Positions 30,351 to 38,621 of a stretch of 41,052 bases of DNA are shown here, one piece after another. The notes beneath the pieces were generated by a model, which was not told the origin of the DNA, made no database searches, and saw nothing but the letters and a program-made list of their open reading frames with translations. The DNA comes from Myxococcales bacterium (GTDB lineage: Bacteria; Myxococcota_A; Bradymonadia; Bradymonadales; GCA-2716585). Every line of letters begins with the position of its first letter. Positions within the stretch are counted from its first letter, which is position 1. A program made the position numbers and the translations under genes. The DNA lies in the NCBI GenBank assembly GCA_002716585.1, contig PBBL01000090.1, positions 1 through 41,052 on the forward strand, given 5' to 3'.

Positions 30351-31337
30351 TCAGGGGTTGACGTAGATGTAATCGAGCACCGAGTCGTCGTCGGGGAAGG
30401 GGGCGTCCTCGGCCTTCTTGAGGGCCGCCTTCGCCTCCTTCTTGCACTCCTTGTCGTACCCCTCCAGCTCCTCCTCGGTCGCCGCGCCCAGCTCGACCAG
30501 GGCGTTGTAGAGGAAGCCGAGCGGGTCGCGCTCCTGCTCCTCGGTCAGCTCGTCCTTGGTGCGGTAGGTGGCCGGGTCGGACATGGAGTGCCCGCGGAAG
30601 CGGTAGGTGCGGACGTCGAGGAAGGTCGGGCGCGACTCGTTGCGCGCCCGATCGATCGCCTCCTTGATGCCGTTGTAGGCCGCGAAGAAGTCCTGCCCGT
30701 CGATCTGGGCGGCCTCCATGTCGTAGCTGACCGCCTTCTTGCGCAGATCGGAGACGGCGCTGATGCGCGACATCTCGGTGCCCATGGCGTACTTGTTGTT
30801 CTCGCACAGGTAGACGATCGGCAGGTCCCACAGGCTGGCGAGGTTGAGCGACTCGTGAAAGACGCCCTGGTGCAGCGACCCCTCACCGAAGAAGACCACG
30901 ATCACCTTCGGCTCCTCGCGGTACTTGATCGCCCAGGCGACGCCGGTGGCCAGCGGGATCTGCCCGCCGACGATGCCCCAGCCGCCGAGGAAGTTGCGCT
31001 CCTTGTCGAAGATGTGCATCGAGCCGCCGCGACCGCCCGTGGAGCCGGTCTTGCGCCCCAACAGCTCGGCCATGACGGAGTCGGCGCTCACGCCGCGCGA
31101 CATGGCCTGGCCGTGCTCGCGGTAGGCGGTCATCATGTAATCGTCGTCGCGCATGGCCGTGCTGGTGGCGACCGCGACCGCCTCCTGACCGATGTACAGG
31201 TGGCAGAAGCCGCTGAACTTCTGCATCTGGTAGGCCCGACCGGCGTTCTCCTCGACACGACGAATCAGCAACATGCGTCGATAGGCTTCGACGAGCTGTT
31301 CGTTCGTGAGGTCGGTCGTGTTCAGGGTGTCAGACAT
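30351..31337 (-). CDS. pdhA: Pyruvate dehydrogenase E1 component, alpha subunit
   Basis: 328 residues. RRMLLIRRVEENAGRAYQM, SGFCHLYIGQEAVAV, YREHGQAMSRGV and GGRGGSMHIF are typical. The thiamine diphosphate motif is VFFGEGSLHQGVFHESLNLASLWDLPIVYLCENN (GEG...NN, with Glu in place of the more usual Asp, a variant known in this family). The phosphorylation-loop region RTYRFRGHSMSDPATYR is present. GGAGGAGGA precedes ATG 31337; a longer frame from 31433 lacks an RBS and adds Arg-rich sequence. First gene of pdhABC. A possible promoter is TTGACG (31552-31547) with TAGAAC (31528-31523), 18-bp spacer, about 190 bp upstream. Confidence 0.95.
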   Translation of the reverse strand: MSDTLNTTDLTNEQLVEAYRRMLLIRRVEENAGRAYQMQKFSGFCHLYIGQEAVAVATSTAMRDDDYMMTAYREHGQAMSRGVSADSVMAELLGRKTGSTGGRGGSMHIFDKERNFLGGWGIVGGQIPLATGVAWAIKYREEPKVIVVFFGEGSLHQGVFHESLNLASLWDLPIVYLCENNKYAMGTEMSRISAVSDLRKKAVSYDMEAAQIDGQDFFAAYNGIKEAIDRARNESRPTFLDVRTYRFRGHSMSDPATYRTKDELTEEQERDPLGFLYNALVELGAATEEELEGYDKECKKEAKAALKKAEDAPFPDDDSVLDYIYVNP

Positions 31338-31576
31338 TCCTCCTCCTCGGGTGGGTGCGGCTCGCGTCCAACGCGCACCGCGTCCTTGACGACACATGGG
31401 TCGCAGCGGCCCTGGCTGCCATCGAGCCGCCACAGAGTGCGTCGGCGAGGGTAGGCGCCGTGACGAGGCCGGGGCGCGCGGGGTGAAGCTGTGCGATCGC
31501 TTGACGATCCAGCCGTGAGGCGGTTCTAATGCCCCGGGTCGGCAACCGTCAAGTCTCCCCGCCTCTGGAGATGCTC

Positions 31577-32725
31577 ATGGGCGATGACCCACGTCGCAAG
31601 CTCACCACCCGGGTGGTTCACGCCGGTCACTCGGTCGACCCGGTCACCGGGGCGCTCGTCCCCCCGATCCACCTCTCCACCACGTTCGCCCGCGATCCGG
31701 GCGGCGAGCTGATCGGCCCCTACCTCTACGCCCGCGCCCAGAACCCCAACCGCCAGGCCCTCGAAGTCGCCCTGGCTGACCTCGAAGGGGGCGCCGCGGC
31801 GCTGTGCTTCGCCTCGGGCGTCGCCACCCTCTCGGCCACCCTCCAGGCCCTTGAGCCCGGCTCCCGCGTCCTCTACGGCGCCCACCTCTACCACGGCTCG
31901 CGCGCCCTCATGGAGCGGATCTTCGCTCTGCGCGCCGACCTCACCTTCGAGGCGGTCGATCTCCGCGACCTCTCCCAGCTTGACGCCGCGCTCGCCCGGC
32001 GCACCCGCCTCGTCGTCGCCGAGTCGCCGACCAACCCGATGCTTCACGTCATCGACCTCGACGCGGTCATCGCCCGCGCCCACGCCGCCGGGGCGCTGGT
32101 CCTGGTCGACAACACCTGGCCCACCCCGCTCCTCCAGCGCCCGCTGGAGCGCGGCGCCGACCTCGTCCTCCACTCCACCACCAAGTACATCGCGGGCCAC
32201 TGCGACGTCACCGGCGGCGCCCTGATCGCCCGCGACCCCGAGCGACCCCTCTGGCACCGCATCGCCGACGTTCAGGCCACCGCGGGCGCCGTCCCCTCGC
32301 CGTTCGACTGCTGGCTCACGTTGCGCGGCCTCAGCACGCTCGCCGTCCGCCTCCGCGCCCAGGTCGACAACGCCGAGCGGCTCGCCGCCTGGCTCGCCGA
32401 CCACCCCCGCGTCGATCAGGTCCACTACCCCGGCCTCCCCACCCACCCCGAACACGCCATCGCCGCCCGCCAGATGGCCCGCCCCGGCGCCATGCTCTCC
32501 TTCCAGGTCCGCGGCGGCGTCTCCGTCGCCGCGGGCGTCCTCGGCGGCCTCCGCCTCATCGGCCGCGCCACCAGCCTCGGCGGCGTCCACTCGCTCGCCG
32601 AGCACCGCTACCGCGTCGAAGGCCCCGACACCCAGACCCCTCAGAACCTCATTCGCCTCTCGGTCGGCATCGAGCACCACGACGACCTGATCGCGGATCT
32701 GGCGCAGGCGTTGGACGGGGCGTGA
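31577..32725 (+). CDS. Cys/Met-metabolism PLP enzyme (cystathionine gamma-synthase/beta-lyase type)
   Basis: 382 residues, fold type I PLP enzyme. Features: RVVHAGHSVDPVTGALVPPIHLSTTFA, YARAQNPNRQALEVALADLEGG, CFASGVATLSA, AESPTNPMLHVIDLDAV, LVLVDNTWPTPLLQRPLERGADLVLHSTTKYIAGHCDVTGG with PLP-binding Lys203, and C-terminal SLGGVHSLAEHR ... IRLSVGIEHHDDL. The last segment and SLGG(V)xSL belong to the family's usual end. Sequence alone does not separate MetB, MetC, MetY-like or gamma-lyase activity. ATG 31577 has GGAG six bases upstream; earlier in-frame ATGs (31529, 31571) are possible. Divergent from pdhA with 239 bp between. Its coding strand is unusually C-rich, but codon choice is otherwise that of the host. 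Confidence 0.88.
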   Translation: MGDDPRRKLTTRVVHAGHSVDPVTGALVPPIHLSTTFARDPGGELIGPYLYARAQNPNRQALEVALADLEGGAAALCFASGVATLSATLQALEPGSRVLYGAHLYHGSRALMERIFALRADLTFEAVDLRDLSQLDAALARRTRLVVAESPTNPMLHVIDLDAVIARAHAAGALVLVDNTWPTPLLQRPLERGADLVLHSTTKYIAGHCDVTGGALIARDPERPLWHRIADVQATAGAVPSPFDCWLTLRGLSTLAVRLRAQVDNAERLAAWLADHPRVDQVHYPGLPTHPEHAIAARQMARPGAMLSFQVRGGVSVAAGVLGGLRLIGRATSLGGVHSLAEHRYRVEGPDTQTPQNLIRLSVGIEHHDDLIADLAQALDGA

Positions 32726-32889
32726 GCGGTGGGGTTGGGCGAGGGGGTGGAGTTGATGCCCTACATGGGCTGATGTAGACTCCCGCTGTGAAATCCATTG
32801 GCTGTGCTGTGAACATGAGGGTTATTCTGTGGGCAATCGTCCCCCGATCCCTCAACATCAAGACCCCCCACGGCACATCTGGAGGCCCC

Positions 32890-34479
32890 ATGCATCGCTT
32901 GATCATCATCTCCGACCTGCCCCTCGGCGGTCGCCCCGACACGCGAGACGAGGACGGTCAACTCATCGAAACGGGTTCGCAGCTCTGCCACGCCTACCGC
33001 GAGCTTGTCGCGTTCGTCGATCACCTGACCGCGCGGGATGACGCCGAGGAGCGCCTGGAGCTGGTGATCAACGGCGACCTGGTGGACTTCCTGGCGCCTG
33101 ACCCGGCGGAGGACGGCTCCCGTGATGTCACGTTCTGGGACGCCGATCAGGAGCGGGTGAAGGCCAAGCTGGACGCCGTGGAGGTCCGAACGGCGGAGGT
33201 GAACGGGGGGCGCGGCTTCTTCGCCGCGCTCGCGGACTTCCTGCGGCGCGACCCTCGCCATCGCCTCACCATCCTGCTCGGGAACCACGACGTGGAGCTG
33301 GCGCTGCCCGCGGTGCGGCGGCACCTGAGCGGTCTGCTGGGGGGCTCGGAGCGCCTGAAGTTCATCTACGACGGCGAGGCGTATGTGGTGGGGCCGGTGC
33401 TGATCGAGCACGGGAACCGGTACGACCTGTGGAACGTGGTGGATTACAGCCGCCTGCGGCAGGAGCGGGCGGTCTTGTCGCGTCGCCTCCCGGTCGATGA
33501 GGAGGAGCGGGAGGAGCGCTTCTTCGTCCCGCCGCCGGGGACGCTCCTGGTGACCCAGGTGATGAACCTGATCAAGGCGCGCTTTCGGTTCGTCGATCTC
33601 CTCAAGCCCGAGACCGAGGCCGTGATCCCCATCCTGCTGGCGCTCTGCCGTGAGCTGCGCGTCGACCTTCAGATGATCCTGGACGCCACGTCCATCGCCC
33701 GGGCCCGCTCCCGAAAGACGATGGCCAGCGCGGTCATGCCTGGCGCCCCTGGTGAGCTGGCCGACGCCCCGAAGGCCGCGGCGGTCCCGACGTCGAGCGG
33801 CGGTGTCTCCTCGGGGTCCGAACTCGACGAGGTGCTGAAGCGGGTGTTGGGGGAGGACGCGGGGCCTTTCCTCGGTGGTGGAGGTCATGAGCTGTCGTTC
33901 GCTTCCGATACGCGCGCGGCCTGGGAGCGGTTGAAGGGTCGGGTCAAGGTGCTCAAGAAGAAGCTGTCCAAGGCGCGGCTCGATCGGCGGCTTTTGTTGC
34001 TGGCGCTCCGAGCCCTCAACGCCAACGACGTCAGCTTCGACCCGGATCGCGAGGTGGCGAGCTATCTGGACGCCGCCCGTCACACCGCCCACCTGGGCGA
34101 CTTCGAGCTGATCGTCTACGGCCACACCCACCTGCCCAAGCGCATCGACATCAGCTCACCGGACGGCGTGCCGTCGCCCGACGCGACCCGCCCGCGCTGG
34201 TACTACAACACGGGCACCTGGTGCTCGGTCATGTCGCTGCCGCCTGAGCTGCTCGGCGACGACATGAACGCAGCGGAGCGGGCGTTGGACGGCTTCATCA
34301 CCGCCATCGACGCCAACCGCTTCGAGCCCTACACGGCCCGCTTCTTCCCCTATCTGGAGGTTGTCCTCGACGGCGACGCGTTGCTTGAGCACCAGCTCCT
34401 GTCCTTCCGCGAGGGCGACCCCCGAGCCGACCTCATCGAGCATCTCAACGACAACCTGACCGCTGGAGGCGTTTCGTGA
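32890..34479 (+). CDS. Calcineurin-like metallophosphoesterase
   Basis: 529 residues. First gene of the conflict cassette. Metal-binding motifs in order: ISDLPLGG (Asp9; the His of the usual D-x-H is Pro11), LVINGDLVDFLAPD, LLGNHDVEL (Asn132, His133), VLIEHGNRYDLWN, and VYGHTHLPKR (His412, His414). Between residues ~280 and ~340 is a low-complexity insertion (Ala/Gly/Ser), followed by a basic coiled coil (RLKGRVKVLKKKLSKARLDRR). Cleavage of a phosphodiester or phosphomonoester is expected; the missing motif-I His may change metal use. GGAGG before ATG 32890 fixes this start. Its stop overlaps the protease start in GTGA (34476-34479), so the two are translationally coupled. Confidence 0.87.
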   Translation: MHRLIIISDLPLGGRPDTRDEDGQLIETGSQLCHAYRELVAFVDHLTARDDAEERLELVINGDLVDFLAPDPAEDGSRDVTFWDADQERVKAKLDAVEVRTAEVNGGRGFFAALADFLRRDPRHRLTILLGNHDVELALPAVRRHLSGLLGGSERLKFIYDGEAYVVGPVLIEHGNRYDLWNVVDYSRLRQERAVLSRRLPVDEEEREERFFVPPPGTLLVTQVMNLIKARFRFVDLLKPETEAVIPILLALCRELRVDLQMILDATSIARARSRKTMASAVMPGAPGELADAPKAAAVPTSSGGVSSGSELDEVLKRVLGEDAGPFLGGGGHELSFASDTRAAWERLKGRVKVLKKKLSKARLDRRLLLLALRALNANDVSFDPDREVASYLDAARHTAHLGDFELIVYGHTHLPKRIDISSPDGVPSPDATRPRWYYNTGTWCSVMSLPPELLGDDMNAAERALDGFITAIDANRFEPYTARFFPYLEVVLDGDALLEHQLLSFREGDPRADLIEHLNDNLTAGGVS

Positions 34480-35330
34480 GCACACCCAACCATCAACTCG
34501 CCACGGCGTGCCTGACGGTGGGCGGTCACACCGGCACGGCCTGGCTCGGTGCGCCTGGGCTGGCGCTCACGGCGGCCCACTGCGTCGTGGATCTGAACTG
34601 TGAGGAGCCTCGACCGGGCACCATCACCCTCACCTTCTTCGGAGGGCAGGTGCGCGTCGCCCAGATCGACGACGTGGACGTTGAGCTGGACATCGCGCTG
34701 CTGCGCCTGAACGAGCCGCTCACGGCCGTCGAGCCGCTGTCCCTCGGTCAGCTCCCCGAGCCGCTGCCCGAGGCGCCGCCGCGGTGGGTGGGCTATGGGC
34801 ACGGGCGAGTCCAGAGCGAGGACGGCCTCCCGTTGTCGGGTCAGATCCTGTCCGCACATGCTCGGTATAAGCAGAGCCCGGCCCTTCAGCTTCGCTGTGA
34901 GCAGGGGGGCTACGACAACCTCCACGGGGTCTCGGGCAGCGCGGTCGTGTGGAGAGGGGTCGCGGTGGGGTTGATTCGGTCCGGCATCAACTCACAGGAG
35001 ATCATCTACGCGACCTCCGCGGCGCACATCCACGACAGGTTCCCTCAGCTCCCGCCGCCCGGTGGAGGGGGGCACGGTGGGTACGATCCAGATCAGGTGC
35101 TTGACGCGTTGACCGCGATGCTCGACTCCCAGTTCAAGACGATCGCCTTTGGCTTCCCTGGCGCCAGGTCCTTGATGCCCGCCGATTACGCCCCGCAGAT
35201 GGCCCGCGCTCAAGCGCTGATCGCCTACTCCGACAGCGAACTCGCCGACGGTCACCGCAGCCTGGTCCAGCGCATCTACAAATACGCGCCTGGGTTGGCG
35301 AAGCGCCTGTTTGGTGAGACGCCTCCTTGA
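34476..35330 (+). CDS. Trypsin-like serine protease with C-terminal effector-associated domain (EAD)
   Basis: 284 residues, no signal peptide, so cytoplasmic. Chymotrypsin-fold protease (1-~195) with LALTAAHCVVD (His35), ELDIALLRL (Asp72) and GVSGSAVVW (Ser153): a full triad, with GxSGS instead of GDSGG. Then a Gly/Pro hinge (PPPGGGGHGG) and a C-terminal ~79-residue helical domain (GYDPDQVLDALTAML ... AFGFPGARSLMP ... RAQALIAY ... DGHRSLVQRIYKYAP). The same domain opens the STAND ATPase at 36240. In predicted bacterial conflict systems such adaptors (EADs) recruit effectors to NLR-like sensors, so this is the likely effector. GTG start within the GTGA overlap; GGAGG lies five bases before it. 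Confidence 0.88.
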   Translation: MSTPNHQLATACLTVGGHTGTAWLGAPGLALTAAHCVVDLNCEEPRPGTITLTFFGGQVRVAQIDDVDVELDIALLRLNEPLTAVEPLSLGQLPEPLPEAPPRWVGYGHGRVQSEDGLPLSGQILSAHARYKQSPALQLRCEQGGYDNLHGVSGSAVVWRGVAVGLIRSGINSQEIIYATSAAHIHDRFPQLPPPGGGGHGGYDPDQVLDALTAMLDSQFKTIAFGFPGARSLMPADYAPQMARAQALIAYSDSELADGHRSLVQRIYKYAPGLAKRLFGETPP

Positions 35331-35425
35331 GATTCGGGAAATCTCGATGTACAACGGTTACACAGCCCAGCCGGCATAGAGCTTCTGCACGGCAGAAACC
35401 AACACATGAGACAGAGGAGGATCGT

Positions 35426-36196
35426 ATGGCTGCGTTTGGCTATTCGTATGTGTCCGAGACGGCGTTCGTCGCCAGTCGAGAGGAGTTCGCGCGTGGCGCG
35501 TGGGGTGAGGTCACCGTCGAGGAGATCCCGGCGGATCAGCTGGCGACGGTGTTGATCACGGCGCCGTCCGTGGTCGCGCTCAAGGCGTTGATGGTGCAGG
35601 CGATCGACGGTCTGGTGACGGCGCTCTCCCCGGACGAGACGCCGTTGGAGGAGGCCGACGCCGCCTGGGACTCGGTCCAGCGGCAGTTCGCCTTCGCCAT
35701 CGCGATCGAGGAGGAGAGCCGCTACTCGGCGCGGCGCGCGGCCGCGGCGCAGCTCCGCAACACGTTGCTGCTCGGCGGCGGCACGGGTCAGACCGCGCTG
35801 GGCTACCAGGAGGAGGTCGACTTTGGACTTAAGCAGATCCGCCTGGCGGAGAAGGAGGCCGTCCAGAAGGCGCTGGAGACGACCGAGCTGACCAGCCGCT
35901 TCAACGCCGTCCGCACCCAGACCGAGAACCTGGCCGAGCTGGTCCGCAACGCGCCCATCGAGGTCCGAAGCCCCCGCTCGACCCGCCGCCGTGTCGCCCA
36001 CCGAAGCTGCGTGAGGGCGTTCAACCTGGCCCACGCCTGGCTCAACCTCCTGATGGAGGCGAACCCCGACCCCGCGACCCGCGAGCGCCTCGCCAAGCTC
36101 CGCGAGCCCCTCCAGGCGTTGCTGGATCGGGTCTCCCCCGACGCGCCGCTTCCTCCCGCCGATCCGGTGGAGCCGGTTGACCCGGTGCAGGAGTAG
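35426..36196 (+). CDS. Helical protein of unknown function in the EAD cassette
   Basis: 256 residues, start ATG 35426 with AGGAGG seven bases before it. Composition and pattern suggest an all-helical protein: VQRQFAFAIAIEEESRYSARRAAAAQLRNTLLL, a short GGGTGQTAL turn, YQEEVDFGLKQIRLAEKEAVQKALETTELTSRFNAV, and HRSCVRAFNLAHAWLNLLMEANPDPATRERLAKLREPL. The tail is Pro/Asp/Glu-rich with PADPVEPVDPVQE. No signal peptide or membrane span; no EAD, nuclease or protease motif. I recognise no family. Lying 95 bp after the protease and 43 bp before the STAND gene, all in one direction, it may be a regulator, a second effector or the protease substrate. Confidence 0.75.
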   Translation: MAAFGYSYVSETAFVASREEFARGAWGEVTVEEIPADQLATVLITAPSVVALKALMVQAIDGLVTALSPDETPLEEADAAWDSVQRQFAFAIAIEEESRYSARRAAAAQLRNTLLLGGGTGQTALGYQEEVDFGLKQIRLAEKEAVQKALETTELTSRFNAVRTQTENLAELVRNAPIEVRSPRSTRRRVAHRSCVRAFNLAHAWLNLLMEANPDPATRERLAKLREPLQALLDRVSPDAPLPPADPVEPVDPVQE

Positions 36197-36239
36197 GGTA
36201 GGCTCAAGCGCCTGAGCCAACCCCGAGGAGGAGCGCGTC

Positions 36240-38228
36240 GTGGGTTATCACAGGGATGATGTCCTGAGCACCTTGAACGCCCTGTCCGAGCCTGAGTTTG
36301 GACAGGTCCTCTTTGGCTTCCCCACCGTCCGTCCCCTCCTTCCTGCCCCAAACGCCTCTCTAAGTGATCGAGCGCAAAAGCTCATTGAGCACCTGGAGGC
36401 CAGACACGCCGACGACCACGCCACCCTGGTCAGGCAAATCCGTAAGGTCGCGCCTCAGATCGCTGAGCGTCATCTGGGACCGCTCCCATCCTCAACCAGC
36501 TCGGTCATCCACCGACCCAAGCGATTCCCGCCCCGCAACCTGCACTTCTCAGGGCGCGTGACCGAGTTGGCCGAGCTTCACCGTGTGTTGACGTCGGGTC
36601 ACACGGCGGCGTTGACGCAAGCGATCACGGGGCTGGGAGGGGTGGGGAAGACATCGCTGGCGCTTGAATACGTGCATCTCCACCGCGACGCGTACGGGGT
36701 GATCTGGTGGTTCAACGCGGAGGACCCGACGACGCTGGCCACCGAGTACGCCGCGATGGGTAGGGCGTTGTTGGGCCGAGAAGGACCCTCGGACGCACTC
36801 GACGTGGACATCGCGGCGGCTCGGGGTTGGTTGGCGAGCCACGAGGGTTGGCTGCTGGTGTTCGACAACGCCGAGAGCCGTGAAGCCCTCGCGCCCTATC
36901 AGCCTCACGTGGTCCGCGGTCGTATCCTGATCACGTCTCGAAACCGTGGCTGGGATCACCTGGCGCGTGAGTTTCGAGTGTCCACGATGGAGCCGGACGA
37001 AGCCCGCGACTTTCTGCTGGAGCGTACTGGCCAGGACGACGCCGACGCAGCGGCGCGGCTCGCGGAGGAGTTGGGGTATCTTCCCCTGGCCCTGGAGCAG
37101 GCCGCCGCTTACATCAAGCGCGGCTTGGGGATGTCGTTGGCCGACTACACCAAGCACTTTCAACGTCGTCGTCTGACGCTATGGAAGAAGGAGCAACACC
37201 CAGATAACTATCACAAGCACGTGGCGACGACCTGGGCTCTCACCATGGAGCAGATCGCCGAGAAGTCACCCGCCGCCGTTGACTTGATGCGGTTGCTCGC
37301 CTTCCTGGCCCCGGATGACATCCCGCTTGAGCTTATCTGCGCGGGTCGAGAGCACCTGGCTGAGCCGTTGGCCACCGCTGTTGCGGACGAGCTGGAGCTG
37401 CACGATATGTTGGGCGTTCTCCGTGAGTATTCGTTGCTCGATGAAGGCAATGAGACGCCCTTTGGGGCCTCCGTGGCGACACACCGGCTTGTTCAAGCCG
37501 TGGTCCGTGACAGCCTGGGCGATGCGGCGTTGGCGTGGGCTGAGTTGGCCCTCGCGCTTGTGTTGGAGCTGTTTCCTATCAAGGCAAATGAAGTGGGGTC
37601 TTGGCCGCCCGCAACGGCGTTGCTTGACCATGCTCGCACTGTTTTGGAGCACGTCAATGAGTCGAATTCTCCTGTCGCGTGCTCAGCTCTGTTACACCGG
37701 CTTGGTTCCTTCTTGAGAAGTCGGGGACTTTACGCGGAAGCCCGAGTCTGTGGTGAACGAGAGTCGGTTTTGAATCGGTTGAATTGGGGTGAGGAGCACC
37801 CCGATACGTTGAGGAGCATGAGCAATCTGGCCAGTACGCTCAGAGCTCAAGGGGACCTGTCTGGAGCGCGTCAGTACCAGGAGAAGGTCCTTGAAGTCAG
37901 GCGCCGCATCCTTGGTGAAGAGCACCCCGATACGTTGACGAGCATGAACAATCTGGCCAGTACGCTCAGAGCTCAAGGGGACCTGTCTGGAGCACGTCAG
38001 TACGAGGAGAAGGTCCTTGAAGTTAGCTGCCGTATCCTTGGTGAGAAGCATTCTAGTACCACCATCGCCCAATGGAACCTGCTGCATACATACCTTAGAT
38101 TAGACAGCCATGAACTGGCCGCCGTGCTCCTCCAAAAACTGCAATGGCTTCGAAGCGCCGCACCTGAGGATCTCTCTGCGAACCAGCGCCAGATTTGCGA
38201 TGGGCTCGACTCACTTGATGAGCCTTGA
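36240..38228 (+). CDS. EAD-NB-ARC-TPR STAND ATPase (NLR-like sensor)
   Basis: 662 residues. N-terminal adaptor domain (2-80: GYHRDDVLSTLNALSEPEF ... LFGFPTVRPLLP ... RAQKLIEHL ... DDHATLVRQIRKVAP) matching the C-terminus of the protease. Then an NB-ARC module: FSGRVTELAELHRVL, Walker A GLGGVGKTSL (Lys137), Walker B WLLVFDNAE (Asp209), sensor ILITSRN, GLPL-type GYLPLALEQAAAYI, and a helical third domain with LEHDMLGVLREYSLL-like and THRLVQAVVRD segments. C-terminal TPRs (from ~517) are of the kinesin-light-chain type (EEHPDTL..M.NLASTLRAQGDLSGARQY). Such proteins oligomerise on ligand binding by the repeats. GTG 36240 is preceded by GAGGAGGAG. Base composition is visibly less G/C-rich than neighbours, especially from 37400, a sign of transfer. 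Confidence 0.92.
   Translation: MGYHRDDVLSTLNALSEPEFGQVLFGFPTVRPLLPAPNASLSDRAQKLIEHLEARHADDHATLVRQIRKVAPQIAERHLGPLPSSTSSVIHRPKRFPPRNLHFSGRVTELAELHRVLTSGHTAALTQAITGLGGVGKTSLALEYVHLHRDAYGVIWWFNAEDPTTLATEYAAMGRALLGREGPSDALDVDIAAARGWLASHEGWLLVFDNAESREALAPYQPHVVRGRILITSRNRGWDHLAREFRVSTMEPDEARDFLLERTGQDDADAAARLAEELGYLPLALEQAAAYIKRGLGMSLADYTKHFQRRRLTLWKKEQHPDNYHKHVATTWALTMEQIAEKSPAAVDLMRLLAFLAPDDIPLELICAGREHLAEPLATAVADELELHDMLGVLREYSLLDEGNETPFGASVATHRLVQAVVRDSLGDAALAWAELALALVLELFPIKANEVGSWPPATALLDHARTVLEHVNESNSPVACSALLHRLGSFLRSRGLYAEARVCGERESVLNRLNWGEEHPDTLRSMSNLASTLRAQGDLSGARQYQEKVLEVRRRILGEEHPDTLTSMNNLASTLRAQGDLSGARQYEEKVLEVSCRILGEKHSSTTIAQWNLLHTYLRLDSHELAAVLLQKLQWLRSAAPEDLSANQRQICDGLDSLDEP
37788..38165 (+). 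repeat. 126-bp tandem repeat encoding TPR units
   Basis: Two nearly identical 126-bp copies (37788-37913 and 37914-38039), each encoding 42 residues that begin GEEHPDTL, plus a third, diverged copy from 38040 (GEKHSSTTIAQWNLL). The first two differ at only a few bases, mostly synonymous or conservative, which indicates recent duplication. Copy-number change would alter the sensor's ligand-binding surface. Confidence 0.85.
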
Positions 38229-38345
38229 TCGGATCGCCTGAGCCTTTGCGGGTCGCCTCAACCGACCCTGAAGCGGTGTGCCAGGTCCGATCCGCCACGC
38301 CAGATTCCATGCGGCGAGCGACAAGCGCTCCCATTGTGGGTTGCA
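38229..38345. other. Spacer before repeat array
   Basis: 117 bp between the STAND gene stop and the hairpin repeats. Includes GATCGGATCGCCTGAGCC and several GTGCCAGG/CCGATCC words, but no clear terminator or promoter. Confidence 0.3.
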
Positions 38346-38621
38346 GGAGCGGCGAGCCCTGTTCAACCGGGTTGCCGAGACCGGCAAGGCACCTGGAAGT
38401 GCCTTGCGAGACCGGCAAGGCGCTTGGATGGGCCTTGCGAGACTGGCAAGGCGTTTGGATGGGCTTTGTGGAGCCGACGAGGCACCTGGAGGTGCCTTGC
38501 CGAGACCGACAAGGCACCTGGAAGCCTCTTGCGGAGAGCGGCAAGGCGTTTGGATGGGCCTTGCGGAGAGCGGCGAGGCGTTTGGAGCGTCTTGCGGAGA
38601 GCGGCGAGGCGTCGCAGAGTC
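38346..38621. repeat. Array of ~9 hairpin-forming 31-32 bp tandem repeats
   Basis: Units start at 38346 (diverged), 38377, 38408, 38439, 38470, 38502, 38533, 38565 and 38596 (partial). Typical core is GAGACCGGCAAGGC then CCTGGAAGTGCCTTGC. Each unit contains GCAAGGCAC-N6-GTGCCTTGC or a close variant, and successive units also pair across the junction (GCCTTGC-N7-GCAAGGC), giving two alternative ladders of hairpins. Unit length is not a multiple of three, so the open frames across it are not maintained coding. There are no unique spacers, so it is not CRISPR. It directly follows the NLR-type cassette. Confidence 0.85.

Noticed and set aside
38346..38621. CRISPR array interpretation
   Set aside because: Repeats are directly adjacent and imperfect; there are no unique spacers of constant size and no cas genes.
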